A stretch of 47,741 bases of DNA. Origin: Chloroflexota bacterium. Its GTDB lineage: Bacteria; Chloroflexota; FW602-bin22; JACPRP01. The position numbers and the translations under genes are program-made. The stretch lies in assembly GCA_016210495.1 (NCBI GenBank), contig JACQUC010000247.1, positions 1 through 47,741 on the forward strand. The letters run 5' to 3'. Each line of letters starts with the position of its first letter. Within the stretch, counting starts at the first letter, position 1. Shown here one piece after another: positions 16,611 to 25,149 of this stretch. A model generated the notes under the pieces. It had not been told where the DNA came from and did not search any database. It saw nothing but the letters and a program-made list of their open reading frames with translations.

Positions 16611-17603
16611 ATGGAACCGTGGCAGACCGCTCCCCTTCCGCCTCCTTCGTTCAGCAAGACTTACGAGATCGACTACTTCAAGTTAGATAAGGATCTCTGG
16701 CGGTCCACAGCCCGCGTGAAAGACCCGATCTACAACGTGGTCGTCTCCTACGATGTCACTTTTCCCGACTTCGTCATTCGCGACAGCACCGCGCGCTTCC
16801 TCAGCTATCCCCACAAGCACTGCCAAAAGGCGGCCGCGAAGGTTAAGGAACTCGTGGGCGCCCAGATGCTCGTACAGTTCCCGGAAATACCACGGCGGGC
16901 GTTCCTCGGGCCACAGGGCTGTGACACCCTTTTCAACCTTATCAATCTCTCTGGCAGGGGCCTGGTGTTTGGCGCTCTCGCCCATTCGGCCGCGACCGGC
17001 GCCATCACGACGGCGCAGTTCCGCAACTTCTACGCGGATGGCATCGTCCGCTGCACAGCCGCTGCAAGCGAGAGCGTATACCGCGAGTCCTTCTCGCCCA
17101 AGGATTGTGTCGCCGTTCCATACGAGGGGGACGCAGACGAGCAGCTTGAAATCGGCGGCGAGGACGAGCCCGTCATGTGGCGTCGCCTGAACGTCGACTA
17201 CTTCGAGCTCAGCGACAGCCTCTGGAGGGCCCGCGCGCATCTTACCGATTACGACCACAATTTCATCGTCGCCTTTGATGTTTCGACGGCCGATCTGGTG
17301 GTGCAGGACGCCAACGTGGCTTTCCTGCGGCAGCCTTATCTCGAATGCGATTGGGTGCAAGAGAGAATTATGAAGAGAATCGTCGGTGCGTGCCTGGCCA
17401 CCGATTTCCGGTCACGATTGGCCAGGGACTTCATCGGCACGCTCGACGGCTGTGGCAACGTCTTCGCCCTCATGAACAGCATGTTTCGCGGCTTTCTGCA
17501 ACACTATCTGTCACGAAACACGGTCAAGGGCAGGCTAACCCCGGAACAGGATGCGCTGTGTCGAGCAGGACTGGTGCAGGACTGTCTAGCCTCTGGGGCG
17601 TAG
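16611..17603 (+). CDS. Tandem DUF2889-like protein, copy 1 (unknown function)
   Basis: A 330-residue soluble protein made of two homologous halves. Half 1 (about 20-150) has YFKLDKDLWRSTARVKDPIY, FVIRDSTARFLSYPHKHC and GPQGCDTLFNLINLS; half 2 (about 195-325) has YFELSDSLWRARAHLTDYDH, LVVQDANVAFLRQPYLEC and DGCGNVFALMNSM. Each half follows the DUF2889 pattern: LWR, a D-x-x-Y/H strand, VxD, a YP-x-x-C element and a GC-x-x-L helix. The start is the ATG at 16611 because AAAGGAG lies ten bases upstream and the length then equals that of its paralog at 44178. No catalytic residues are known. It has no signal peptide, and its own promoter precedes it. Confidence 0.7.
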   Translation: MEPWQTAPLPPPSFSKTYEIDYFKLDKDLWRSTARVKDPIYNVVVSYDVTFPDFVIRDSTARFLSYPHKHCQKAAAKVKELVGAQMLVQFPEIPRRAFLGPQGCDTLFNLINLSGRGLVFGALAHSAATGAITTAQFRNFYADGIVRCTAAASESVYRESFSPKDCVAVPYEGDADEQLEIGGEDEPVMWRRLNVDYFELSDSLWRARAHLTDYDHNFIVAFDVSTADLVVQDANVAFLRQPYLECDWVQERIMKRIVGACLATDFRSRLARDFIGTLDGCGNVFALMNSMFRGFLQHYLSRNTVKGRLTPEQDALCRAGLVQDCLASGA

Positions 17604-17648
17604 AAGACAAAGTTCTACCGGGGAGATCGTAGAGGGTGCCGTCCTGTC

Positions 17649-17669
17649 CCCTCTCCCAAAGGGAGAGGG
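17649..17669. repeat. Short palindrome upstream of the creatininase-family gene
   Basis: Nine-base perfect arms CCCTCTCCC and GGGAGAGGG with an AAA loop, followed by TTAGGGTGAGGG. This word is common as a dispersed repeat in many bacterial genomes. There is no T-tract on the plus strand, so it is not a typical terminator. Confidence 0.55.
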
Positions 17670-17735
17670 TTAGGGTGAGGGCCGCTTCTTCGCTCGCTAA
17701 TCTTGCTCTGAACCTTGAGCACTGGGAGGTGAACC

Positions 17736-18527
17736 ATGGCAACTGGCTCGGCATACGACCACCACACCTGGCCCGAGATTCGGGAGATACCAAAGGATGA
17801 CCGCGTAGCTATGCTGCCGGTCGGCGCGGTGGAGCAACACGGCCCTCACCTGCCGATAAACACGGACAACAAGCTGGTCTGGACCGTCTGTTCCGAGGCG
17901 GCCAGAAGAGCGCCGGAGGACATTCTGCTCCTGCCGCTCGTGCCCTACGGCTATTGTGGAATGATGATGGACTACCCCGGCACGATCTCCATCGAGATCG
18001 ATACGCTGGTCAGCTACCTGTACGACATCGTCAAGAGCCTGGCCAAACACAGGTTCAAGAGAGTGCTTATCGTTAATGGCCACGGCGGCAATCGGGCGAT
18101 TCTGGAGACGGTGGGCCGGCGGGCCAACGCCGAGCTGGGCATCGCCTGCGCGGGGGTGACCTACTGGAGCCTCATCGCGAAGCAGCTTCAGGAGCTGCGC
18201 GACTCCGAGCCGGGTGGTATCACGCACGCCTGCGAGATGGAAACGTCGCTCTACCTACACCTGGACGTTGCCAAAGTGCAGATGGACAAAGCCGTCAAGG
18301 ATATTGCCTACCCTGCCGGCGAGTTCTTTGGTCTCGATTTCGTGCGGGCGCGTGTCGCGGATTACAACCCGCCCTGGTCCACGTTCTCGAAATCCGGGGT
18401 TCTTGGCGACCCGACGGTGGCTACGGCGCAGAAGGGGGCCATCTGGCTCGACGCGGCGGCCGACAGGCTGGTGGCATTGGTCCGAGAGTTCAAATCAATC
18501 GTCCTACATAATGGGTTTACGCCGTGA
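17736..18527 (+). CDS. Creatininase-family amidohydrolase
   Basis: A 263-residue protein with the family's metal-site motifs: LPVGAVEQHGPHLP (E33, H35), NGHGGN starting at residue 114, and THACEMETSLYLH. Creatininases are binuclear metal enzymes that open lactam or amide bonds; relatives act on creatinine, formamidopyrimidines and peptide precursors (MftE). The true substrate is not certain. The ATG is preceded by GGGAGGT at five bases. It is followed, after a 75-bp inverted repeat, by an N-carbamoylsarcosine-amidase-like gene and an amidohydrolase on the same strand, suggesting breakdown of a small nitrogenous compound. Confidence 0.85.
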   Translation: MATGSAYDHHTWPEIREIPKDDRVAMLPVGAVEQHGPHLPINTDNKLVWTVCSEAARRAPEDILLLPLVPYGYCGMMMDYPGTISIEIDTLVSYLYDIVKSLAKHRFKRVLIVNGHGGNRAILETVGRRANAELGIACAGVTYWSLIAKQLQELRDSEPGGITHACEMETSLYLHLDVAKVQMDKAVKDIAYPAGEFFGLDFVRARVADYNPPWSTFSKSGVLGDPTVATAQKGAIWLDAAADRLVALVREFKSIVLHNGFTP

Positions 18528-18535
18528 GGGGCCTT

Positions 18536-18610
18536 TGAACCGCAGAGGACGCAAAGTACGCAAAGACATTTGAGGCACTTCTTTGCGCCCTCTGCGCCCT
18601 TTGCGGTTCA
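18536..18610. repeat. 75-bp imperfect inverted repeat between two amidohydrolase genes
   Basis: The ends TGAACCGCAGAGGACGCAAA and its near complement TTTGCG...TGCGGTTCA face each other around a short loop. The GCAAAG and TTTGCG words recur within the arms. It lies between the creatininase and isochorismatase-family genes and may be a non-autonomous element or an RNA hairpin; there is no target-site duplication that I can see. Confidence 0.7.
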
Positions 18611-18662
18611 CACGCGTCCTTAGAATGTGGTTGCAGGAGCCACGGATTGAAAGGAGTTGGCT

Positions 18663-19349
18663 ATGGCAGTGTGGGACCAGTTTCTGACCGAGCAGGACAA
18701 GCAGCATCTGGCGGCGGGAGGAGCGAAGAAGGCGCCCTTCGGCTTTGGAGTGCGCCCGGTCCTGCTTATGATCGACGTGTACTACGGCGCCCTCGGCGAC
18801 AAGCCTGAGCACATCCTGGACTCGGTCCAAACCTGGCCGAGGAGCTGTGGCGCGGTGGGCTGGGAGGCCGTGTACAAGATGCAGGAGCTCCTGCGCGCGG
18901 CGCGGGCCAACAGGATTCCCGTGACTTACGTTACCGGCATGGCAGACTTCCCCCACCCTTGGAACCGCAGCATCGGCAGGGGGCTGACGGAGGAGCAACG
19001 CCAAAAAGAGTTCGACATCGTGGAGGATGTGGCACCCATGCCTGGTGAGTTGGTCCTGCGCAAGGCGGCCCCCAGCGGATTCTTCGGGACACTCCTGGCC
19101 GCGCACCTCGTGCATCTCGGCGCCGACACGATCATCGCCTGCGGTGAGACTACCAGCGGCTGCGTGCGCGCCACTGTCGTGGACGGCGTGGCCTACCGCT
19201 ACCGGATGGGACTGGTGGAGGAGTGCACTTTCGATCGGCACCAGGCCTCCCACGCCATCAACCTTTTCGACATGCACCAGAAGTACGCCGACGTCATCAA
19301 CCTGGCCGAAGCCACTGCCTATTTCGAGAAGATCGGTGGGAGGCGATAA
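18663..19349 (+). CDS. Isochorismatase-family amidase, N-carbamoylsarcosine-amidase-like
   Basis: A 228-residue cysteine hydrolase. The catalytic triad is D38 (LLMIDVY), K134 (LVLRKAAPSGF) and C167 (ACGETTSGCVRATVVDG); the last motif is close to that of N-carbamoylsarcosine amidohydrolase, which releases ammonia and CO2 to form sarcosine. The ATG at 18663 has AAGGAG six bases upstream, better than the TTG at 18657. The gene is one base from the downstream amidohydrolase, so the two are co-translated or at least co-transcribed. Together with the creatininase-family gene this resembles part of a creatinine or ureide pathway, but other carbamoyl substrates are possible. Confidence 0.85.
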   Translation: MAVWDQFLTEQDKQHLAAGGAKKAPFGFGVRPVLLMIDVYYGALGDKPEHILDSVQTWPRSCGAVGWEAVYKMQELLRAARANRIPVTYVTGMADFPHPWNRSIGRGLTEEQRQKEFDIVEDVAPMPGELVLRKAAPSGFFGTLLAAHLVHLGADTIIACGETTSGCVRATVVDGVAYRYRMGLVEECTFDRHQASHAINLFDMHQKYADVINLAEATAYFEKIGGRR

Positions 19350-19350
19350 G

Positions 19351-20733
19351 ATGGCAGACATACTGATCAAGAACGCCATCGTGATCACGATGGATGGGGA
19401 AAGACGGATTCTCAGAGATGGTGCCATCAGGATCGAGGGCAATCGAATCGTCGAGATCGGGTCGACCGGCGATCTGGAAAGGAAGCATGCCGCTAACAAA
19501 GTGATCGACGGCGCCCGAAAAGTGGTGATGCCGGGACTGGTGAACGCTCATACGCACCTGTGCTACGCCTTTGGCAGAACCCTGGGTTACGACAATTACC
19601 TGCTCGACTGGCTGAAGATCCAGAAGCCCCTTACCGCCGCTTTCACGCCGGAAGACTGGGAGATCGCCGAGACCCTCGGCTGCGTCGAGAACATCAAGAA
19701 CGGCGCCACCTGTGTCAACGAGCTGAACATCGCCGCGCAGGAGGCTTACGAGGAGAGCGTGGACGAGCGGTGCCTCAAGTCCTTTGAGAAAACCGGTGTC
19801 AGGGCCGTTCTCTCCCGCGGCTATCAGGATGACAAGACCTACTATTTCGCTGCCTTCGGAGAATCGCGCGAAGACATCGTCGCCAGGATGGAACGACTGG
19901 TGCGGGAGTGGCACGGCGCGGCGGGCGACCGCATAAGAATTCAGCTCGCTCCCGTGACCCCGTGGACCTGCTCGCCCGAGCTGTTCCGCGAGACCCGGCG
20001 GATGGCCGACAAGCACGGGATCGGTATCCATCTCCACACGGCGGAGACGCGCGACTACGACAAGCTCGTGAAGGAGAGGTTCGGCTACGCCGGCAACGTC
20101 GAGTACCTGGACGACGTGGGCTGCCTGGGGCCGGACGTCCAGCTCAACCACGCGGTCTGGCTGAGCGACGCCGATCTGGCCAGAATCGCCGCCACCGGCA
20201 CGCACTGCATCCACAACCCCACCAGCAACATGATCCTCGCCTCGGGCGTATCCCCGGTGCCGAAGATGTTCGCGCTGGGGATAAACGTGGGCCTCGCGTG
20301 CGACGGGATGGCGTGCAACAACAATCAGGACATGATCTCGACCATGAAGTTCGCCTCGCTGCTGCATAAGGTACACAACCTGGATCCCAGGGCCATCACT
20401 GCCCAGCAAGTGATGGAAATGGCGACGATCAACGGCGCCAGGGCCCTGGGCCTGGACAAGGATATCGGCTCGCTTGAGCCGGGCAAGAAAGCGGACCTGA
20501 TCACGATCGATCTGTGGAAGCCCCACCTCGTGGCGACGCTCGACGTAGTCGGCGCCGTCGTCTACTCGGCCAACGGCAGCGACGTGTGCGACGTGATCGT
20601 CGACGGCGAGGTGATTATGGAGGACCGCGTCATCAAAACCGTCGACGAAGCGGACCTCCTCGAAAGAACCCAGCGGGCGGCCGAGGATTGCTTGAAGAGG
20701 GTCGGGTTCACTCATTTGATGGTGCCGCAGTAG
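19351..20733 (+). CDS. Metal-dependent amidohydrolase (deaminase / chlorohydrolase-like)
   Basis: A 460-residue amidohydrolase-superfamily enzyme. Metal and catalytic residues are visible: H67 and H69 (NAHTHL), H229 (HLHTAET), H267 (LNHAVWL) and D318 (ACDGMACNNN). The layout and length match the SAH/MTA deaminase, guanine deaminase and s-triazine hydrolase group, which deaminate or dechlorinate N-heterocycles. The small N- and C-terminal beta domain (LIKNAIVITMDGERR at the start; VIVDGEVIMED near the end) is typical. The ATG follows GGGAGGCGATAAG. It immediately follows the carbamoylsarcosine-amidase-like gene, so a common pathway is likely. Confidence 0.85.
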   Translation: MADILIKNAIVITMDGERRILRDGAIRIEGNRIVEIGSTGDLERKHAANKVIDGARKVVMPGLVNAHTHLCYAFGRTLGYDNYLLDWLKIQKPLTAAFTPEDWEIAETLGCVENIKNGATCVNELNIAAQEAYEESVDERCLKSFEKTGVRAVLSRGYQDDKTYYFAAFGESREDIVARMERLVREWHGAAGDRIRIQLAPVTPWTCSPELFRETRRMADKHGIGIHLHTAETRDYDKLVKERFGYAGNVEYLDDVGCLGPDVQLNHAVWLSDADLARIAATGTHCIHNPTSNMILASGVSPVPKMFALGINVGLACDGMACNNNQDMISTMKFASLLHKVHNLDPRAITAQQVMEMATINGARALGLDKDIGSLEPGKKADLITIDLWKPHLVATLDVVGAVVYSANGSDVCDVIVDGEVIMEDRVIKTVDEADLLERTQRAAEDCLKRVGFTHLMVPQ

Positions 20734-20827
20734 CTTAATGGTCGAGGCGGAACCGGCAAGGGTTCCAGGGCTACCACAAGCGTTCCCCTTCGGGCCTAGT
20801 TGGGTGCATAGGGTACAGGTAATCGGG

Positions 20828-21040
20828 ATGGAAATCTCATATGACCCGGACACGGACTCCATCGACATAAAGTTTCAAAAGGCCAGGTACGCGGTCAGCG
20901 AGGAAGTAGCTGAAGGCGTGATAGTTGATTACACCGAAGATGGCGGGCTAATCTCGATAGAGATTCTGGACGCTTCAAAGAGAATGCCCAAAGAGAGCAT
21001 AACCGACATTCTCGTAAGGCTGCCGCAGAGTGCGGCGTAG
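20828..21040 (+). CDS. DUF2283 family small protein
   Basis: A 70-residue protein, ISYDPDTDSIDIKFQKARYA followed by VSEEVAEGVIVDYTEDGGLISIEILDAS. The order of strands and the 'GVIVDYDEDGxLVGIEILDAS' core define DUF2283, whose function is unknown and which often occurs near toxin-antitoxin or mobile regions. The start at 20828 is taken from the family N-terminus; the upstream frame adds non-conserved residues. The ribosome site (CAGGT) is weak. Confidence 0.8.
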   Translation: MEISYDPDTDSIDIKFQKARYAVSEEVAEGVIVDYTEDGGLISIEILDASKRMPKESITDILVRLPQSAA

Positions 21041-21111
21041 CGTCGCCGTTGCCCGCGCGCGTCTGTGCGTTTTTGACAAGCCCATCGCTAGCAAGTTGGG
21101 GGTGTGCCGGA

Positions 21112-22830
21112 ATGGCTGTTTTAGAGGACCTCGTAGATGAAGTCGTCCGATGCGACGTGCTGATCGTGGGCGGGGGCATCGCGGGGTGTTTGGCGGCGCT
21201 CGAGGCCAGGAAGTTCGGTCTGAGCACCATCGTCGTGGACAAGGCCAAAGTGGGCCGAGGCGGCGTCAGCCCCCAGATGTCGGGTGTGCTGACCTATTTC
21301 GATCCGGAGCATGACGACCCTGCCAAGTGGCGCGAGGAGTGCCTGGAGGCTGGCCAGGGTCTGGTCGACGAGAGCCGCCTGGACGGTATGTTCGCCGAGA
21401 CGACGGAGATAATCAGGGACCTCGAAAAGTGGGGGTGCTCATTCCTCAGGCAAGACGGAGAACACGTCTTGCGTCCCGGCGTGGGCCACTTCTACGCGCA
21501 CAACGTCGTCATGACCAGGGGCGGCTTCCAGTTGATGTCCGTCATGCGCGGCGAGGTTCTACGAAATGGCGTGCGACTCGTCGAACGGGTGATGGTGGCC
21601 GGCCTGCTAACCTCCGACGGCCAGGCGCCGACCGGTGGCAGGGTGGTCGGCGCCATCGGCTTCAACGTCAGGACCGGCCGGCTCTACGCCTTCCTTTCCA
21701 AGGTGACTTTGCTGGCTTCCGGCTCGCTCTACACCTCGATCACCAACGGCCTGGCGATGTACATGGCTGCGCTCAGCGGGGACGGGATAAGGATGGCGTT
21801 CGAGGTGGGCGCGGCTGTGCGAAACATGGATATCTCCTATGCCACTCTGTCTCCCCTTCAATTCAACACAGCGCCCGGCGCCAACATCCTGTTCGGCGAG
21901 GGCGCGTACCTGCTGAACACCAGGGGCGAGAGGTTTATGGAGAAGTGGGACTCCCGCAGGATGGAGCGCGCACCCCGCGTCGTCGTGTGCCGGGCGATCG
22001 CCACCGAGGAGCTGGAGGGCAGGGGGCCGGTTTGCCTCGACGTCACGCACGCCGGCGAGGAAGCGCACCGGCGCATCGAGAACGCCGTTCCGATCCTGAT
22101 CAGGTCGTTTGCCAAAGGCGGGCTGTCGCTGCGCAAGGACAGAATCGAGTACACCGCGCATTTGGACGGCGACGGCCCGGCCGGCGTGGTCGTGGATCGC
22201 TGGGGCGCAACTGAACTGCCGGGTCTCTACGCCGGTGGTGCCGTCAGCGACCACCCGGAGGACGGCGTGAGCAACATCATCACCCACGGCATGGAGTCGG
22301 CTATCGGTGGGCGCCGCGCCGGCAAGGGCGCCAGCCGCTATGCCCTCGCCGCCGAGGAGCCCACGTTCGTCCTGGAGCAGGTTACGGCGCTGCGCGAGGA
22401 CGTCCTGGCTCCCTTGAAAAGGGAAAAGGGGCCGGGGTGCAAGGAGGTTGCGCTGCGTTCCCGGCCTTTCAGAGAGGAGCACCTCCTCGGCCTGATCAAG
22501 AACGCAAGCCGACTGCAGAAGGCCCGTGACCTCGCGTCCGAGCTCCGCCGCGACGTTCTGCCGCAGATGAGAGCCCAGGACCAACACGACCTGGCGAAGG
22601 TCATCGGCGCGCGGGGCGAGATCTTGCAGCTCGAGCTGATGGCCGTCTGCGGCCTGCACCGCACCGAGAGCCGCGGTGCCCACTTCCGCGAGGACTACCC
22701 GCTGCGGGACGACGCCAACTGGCTCAAATGGACGTATGCCAGGGTGGTAGGGGGAGAGATTGCGGTGTGGGATGAGCCGGTGAAAGGCGAAAATCATATC
22801 GTGAAGAAACAATCACCGGGGACATGCTGA
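21112..22830 (+). CDS. FAD-dependent fumarate reductase/succinate dehydrogenase-type flavoprotein
   Basis: A 572-residue flavoprotein. The dinucleotide-binding loop DVLIVGGGIAGCLAALEARK is at residues 15-34, and the C-terminal FAD region is GLYAGGAVSDHPEDGVSN. Middle sequences such as EGAYLLNTRGERFMEK and the C-terminal HRTESRGAHFREDYP belong to the SdhA/FrdA/AprA family. No iron-sulfur or membrane subunit is adjacent, so it is probably a stand-alone oxidoreductase acting on an organic acid or similar; the substrate is unknown. I chose ATG 21112 because homologs begin shortly before the FAD loop and a GGGGGTG site is upstream. The stop overlaps the ATG of the response regulator by one base. 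Confidence 0.85.
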   Translation: MAVLEDLVDEVVRCDVLIVGGGIAGCLAALEARKFGLSTIVVDKAKVGRGGVSPQMSGVLTYFDPEHDDPAKWREECLEAGQGLVDESRLDGMFAETTEIIRDLEKWGCSFLRQDGEHVLRPGVGHFYAHNVVMTRGGFQLMSVMRGEVLRNGVRLVERVMVAGLLTSDGQAPTGGRVVGAIGFNVRTGRLYAFLSKVTLLASGSLYTSITNGLAMYMAALSGDGIRMAFEVGAAVRNMDISYATLSPLQFNTAPGANILFGEGAYLLNTRGERFMEKWDSRRMERAPRVVVCRAIATEELEGRGPVCLDVTHAGEEAHRRIENAVPILIRSFAKGGLSLRKDRIEYTAHLDGDGPAGVVVDRWGATELPGLYAGGAVSDHPEDGVSNIITHGMESAIGGRRAGKGASRYALAAEEPTFVLEQVTALREDVLAPLKREKGPGCKEVALRSRPFREEHLLGLIKNASRLQKARDLASELRRDVLPQMRAQDQHDLAKVIGARGEILQLELMAVCGLHRTESRGAHFREDYPLRDDANWLKWTYARVVGGEIAVWDEPVKGENHIVKKQSPGTC

Positions 22831-23498
22831 TGCGCCTTCTGCTAGTAGAAGACGACGCCAAGATCGCGTGCCTGGTCCAGCAGGCTCTCACCGAGTCGGG
22901 ACACGAGACCTCGGTTGCGGACGATGGCCTTTGCGCGTTGATCGAGGCCCAAAACGGCGACTATGACCTGATCATCCTGGATATCCTGCTGCCGCGCCTG
23001 GACGGCCTCGAGGTCTGTCGGCGGCTCCGGGCGCGACGCATCAAGACACCTATCTTGATGCTGACGGCCCGCGACCGGGTGCCGGATCGTGTGCGCGGAC
23101 TCGACGCGGGCGCCGACGACTACCTGGTGAAGCCGTTCGCGATGGAGGAGCTGCTGGCACGCATCCGCGCGTTCGCGCGCCGCAACGCCGAAGAAGAGGA
23201 CGAACCGCTGGTCGTGGCGGACCTGCGCCTCGACCTGGCCACGCACACCGTCGAACGGAATGGGACGATCTTAGAGCTAACGCCTAAAGAGTTCGAGCTG
23301 CTGGCGTATCTGATGCGCCATCCGGGCAGGGTGCTCACGAAAGACCAGATCCTGGAGCAAGTGTGGGGCTACGACAGCGACGTTTTGCCCGGCGCCGTCG
23401 AGCTTTACGTTCACTATCTCCGCCAGAAAGTAGACCGGGCGAGCGCCGAGCCACTCATTCGTACGGTGCGTGGCGTCGGCTACTGTCTGAAGAGGTAA
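22830..23498 (+). CDS. OmpR/PhoB-family response regulator
   Basis: A 222-residue two-domain regulator. The receiver domain has the acidic pair in LLLVEDDA, phospho-acceptor D51 (DLIILDILLP), T79 and K101 (LVKPFA). The C-terminal winged helix shows LTPKEFELLAYLMRHPGRVL and VRGVGYCLKR, typical of OmpR-type DNA binding. The start is taken at 22830, where a GGGG site lies eight bases upstream; an ATG at 22824 is too close to it. It is directly followed by a sensor kinase and an efflux system, which it probably controls. Confidence 0.92.
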   Translation: MRLLLVEDDAKIACLVQQALTESGHETSVADDGLCALIEAQNGDYDLIILDILLPRLDGLEVCRRLRARRIKTPILMLTARDRVPDRVRGLDAGADDYLVKPFAMEELLARIRAFARRNAEEEDEPLVVADLRLDLATHTVERNGTILELTPKEFELLAYLMRHPGRVLTKDQILEQVWGYDSDVLPGAVELYVHYLRQKVDRASAEPLIRTVRGVGYCLKR

Positions 23499-23500
23499 GC

Positions 23501-25024
23501 ATGTTCACGCGCGTTCGAGCCTCACTGCTGCTATGGAATCTGCTGATCCCAAGCGCCATCCTGCTGGCCGCTGGCAGCGTGACCTACTTCACCCAGCGCC
23601 AGATCGCCCTGCGCGACCTCGGCGGCCTGCTCGCGCGGGGCGCGGCCAGGATTCCAACGGAATCGACTCATCCCGGCGACCAGCTTCCAGGCCCGCTCGA
23701 TCGGTCAGCTCCCTTCACGCTCGTCGTCGATTCCAACGGCCACGTGCTGGCCGACCCGCAGAGGATCGGAGTAACGGACATTTCCTTGCCGAAGACGCCG
23801 TGGATCACGCGACCGACGCCGACGGAGAAGAACAACGTCTGGATAAACTGGGCCGTGACGACCCAGGCGCAGCAAGTCCACCTGGCCGTGCAGCTCGAGC
23901 CGCCGGCCGTTCAGGCGCTCGTGACCACGACGATCTTAGGGCAGCGGGTCCGTCTGCTGGTGCAGCCGGCGGTTCTGCTCAGCGACGCCGGCAGCCAGCC
24001 GGCCGGCTCATATCAGATGATTGGCGGATCCATCATCGGCAGGCTGGAGCAGAAACTGCCGGCAAGCCCGAACGACTCGGCCTCGCCGATCGGCAGCGAC
24101 GAAGCGTCGTCTAAAGTATTACTCATCACCGGCGCGAGCCTGGCTCCGGTCGAGGAATCGCTCCGCCAGACGCTGATATTCCTGCTCATCGGCGGCGCAG
24201 CCGGCCTGCTCTTATCTATGTTAGGCTCCTGGTTTCTCGCCGGCCGGGCCCTGATTCCCATTCAGCAGGCGTTCCGGCGGCAGCAGGAGTTCGTCGCCGA
24301 CGCGGCCCACGAGCTCCGCACTCCATTGACCGTGCTCCAAACCTCCACTCATCTGCTCAACCAGCACCGGCATGAGCCGCTCGATTCGCAGGGAGGGGTG
24401 TTCGACGACTTGCACGAGGAGATCGGACGGCTGACGCGCCTGAGTTGCGATCTGCTGGACCTGGCACAATCCGACATCGGCCAGCTCGACCTGGCGCTCG
24501 GCAGCATCGACCTCCAAGAGCTGGGCCAAAAGATGGTGCGTCGTCTGAGCGCGGCGGCCGCCGAGCGCGGGATCGACCTGCGGCTCGAGGTCTCCGGCCG
24601 GCCGCCCATCGTCGAGGCGGACTCGGACCGCCTGCAGCAAGCGCTCATGGCCCTGCTCGATAATGCGCTCAAGCATACGCCACCGGGCGGCCTCGTGACG
24701 CTGGGCATCTCCGAATCAGGACGCAGCGCGGAGATCGAGGTGCGCGACACCGGGGAAGGCATACCACCGGAAGCCCTGGGCCGGATCTTCGATCGCTTCT
24801 ATCGCGGCGATCGCGCGCGGTCGCGGTCGACCGGTGGAGCGGGCCTGGGCCTGGCCATTGCCAAGACATTGATAGAAGCGCACGGCGGCACGTTGACGCT
24901 GAGCAGCGTGTTGGGGTCGGGCACCACCGCCACGGTCCGCCTGCCATTGACTGCCGAGGCGCCAGTTCCCGGCCGCTGGCCACGAGCCCGAAGGCGTTTC
25001 CTCCAGTTCAGCCGCTTCTTCTAA
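23501..25024 (+). CDS. Membrane sensor histidine kinase
   Basis: A 507-residue kinase that starts at the ATG at 23501 behind GAGGTAAGC. There is one membrane segment near residues 10-28, an extracytoplasmic sensor of about 200 residues, and a second segment around 225-245 (LIFLLIGGAAGLLLSMLGSW). The dimerisation domain has H270 in DAAHELRTPLTVLQT, and the ATPase domain has DNALKHTPPGG, DTGEGIPPEALG, RFYRGD and GGAGLGLAIAK. It phosphorylates the regulator encoded two bases upstream. The signal is unknown; the neighbouring MacAB-like exporter suggests an envelope-stress or toxic compound. Confidence 0.92.
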   Translation: MFTRVRASLLLWNLLIPSAILLAAGSVTYFTQRQIALRDLGGLLARGAARIPTESTHPGDQLPGPLDRSAPFTLVVDSNGHVLADPQRIGVTDISLPKTPWITRPTPTEKNNVWINWAVTTQAQQVHLAVQLEPPAVQALVTTTILGQRVRLLVQPAVLLSDAGSQPAGSYQMIGGSIIGRLEQKLPASPNDSASPIGSDEASSKVLLITGASLAPVEESLRQTLIFLLIGGAAGLLLSMLGSWFLAGRALIPIQQAFRRQQEFVADAAHELRTPLTVLQTSTHLLNQHRHEPLDSQGGVFDDLHEEIGRLTRLSCDLLDLAQSDIGQLDLALGSIDLQELGQKMVRRLSAAAAERGIDLRLEVSGRPPIVEADSDRLQQALMALLDNALKHTPPGGLVTLGISESGRSAEIEVRDTGEGIPPEALGRIFDRFYRGDRARSRSTGGAGLGLAIAKTLIEAHGGTLTLSSVLGSGTTATVRLPLTAEAPVPGRWPRARRRFLQFSRFF

Positions 25025-25149
25025 GCCCCCTAATCAAAGCGTTTTCAAAGGTTTGTATCCCATAATTTAGCCGCTTGCGAAATGATGGTCGTCAGACTAA
25101 CCGCAGCGCAAACTGTGCAAGGGAAACCAACGGGAAAGGGGCATGCTAA

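Noticed and set aside
20734..20827. Possible tRNA because of GGTTCC-like words
   Set aside because: No cloverleaf can be drawn; there is no acceptor stem or anticodon arm.
19297..20868. Open frame of 523 codons on the minus strand opposite the amidohydrolase
   Set aside because: The plus-strand amidohydrolase has all its metal ligands; the antisense translation has no family pattern.
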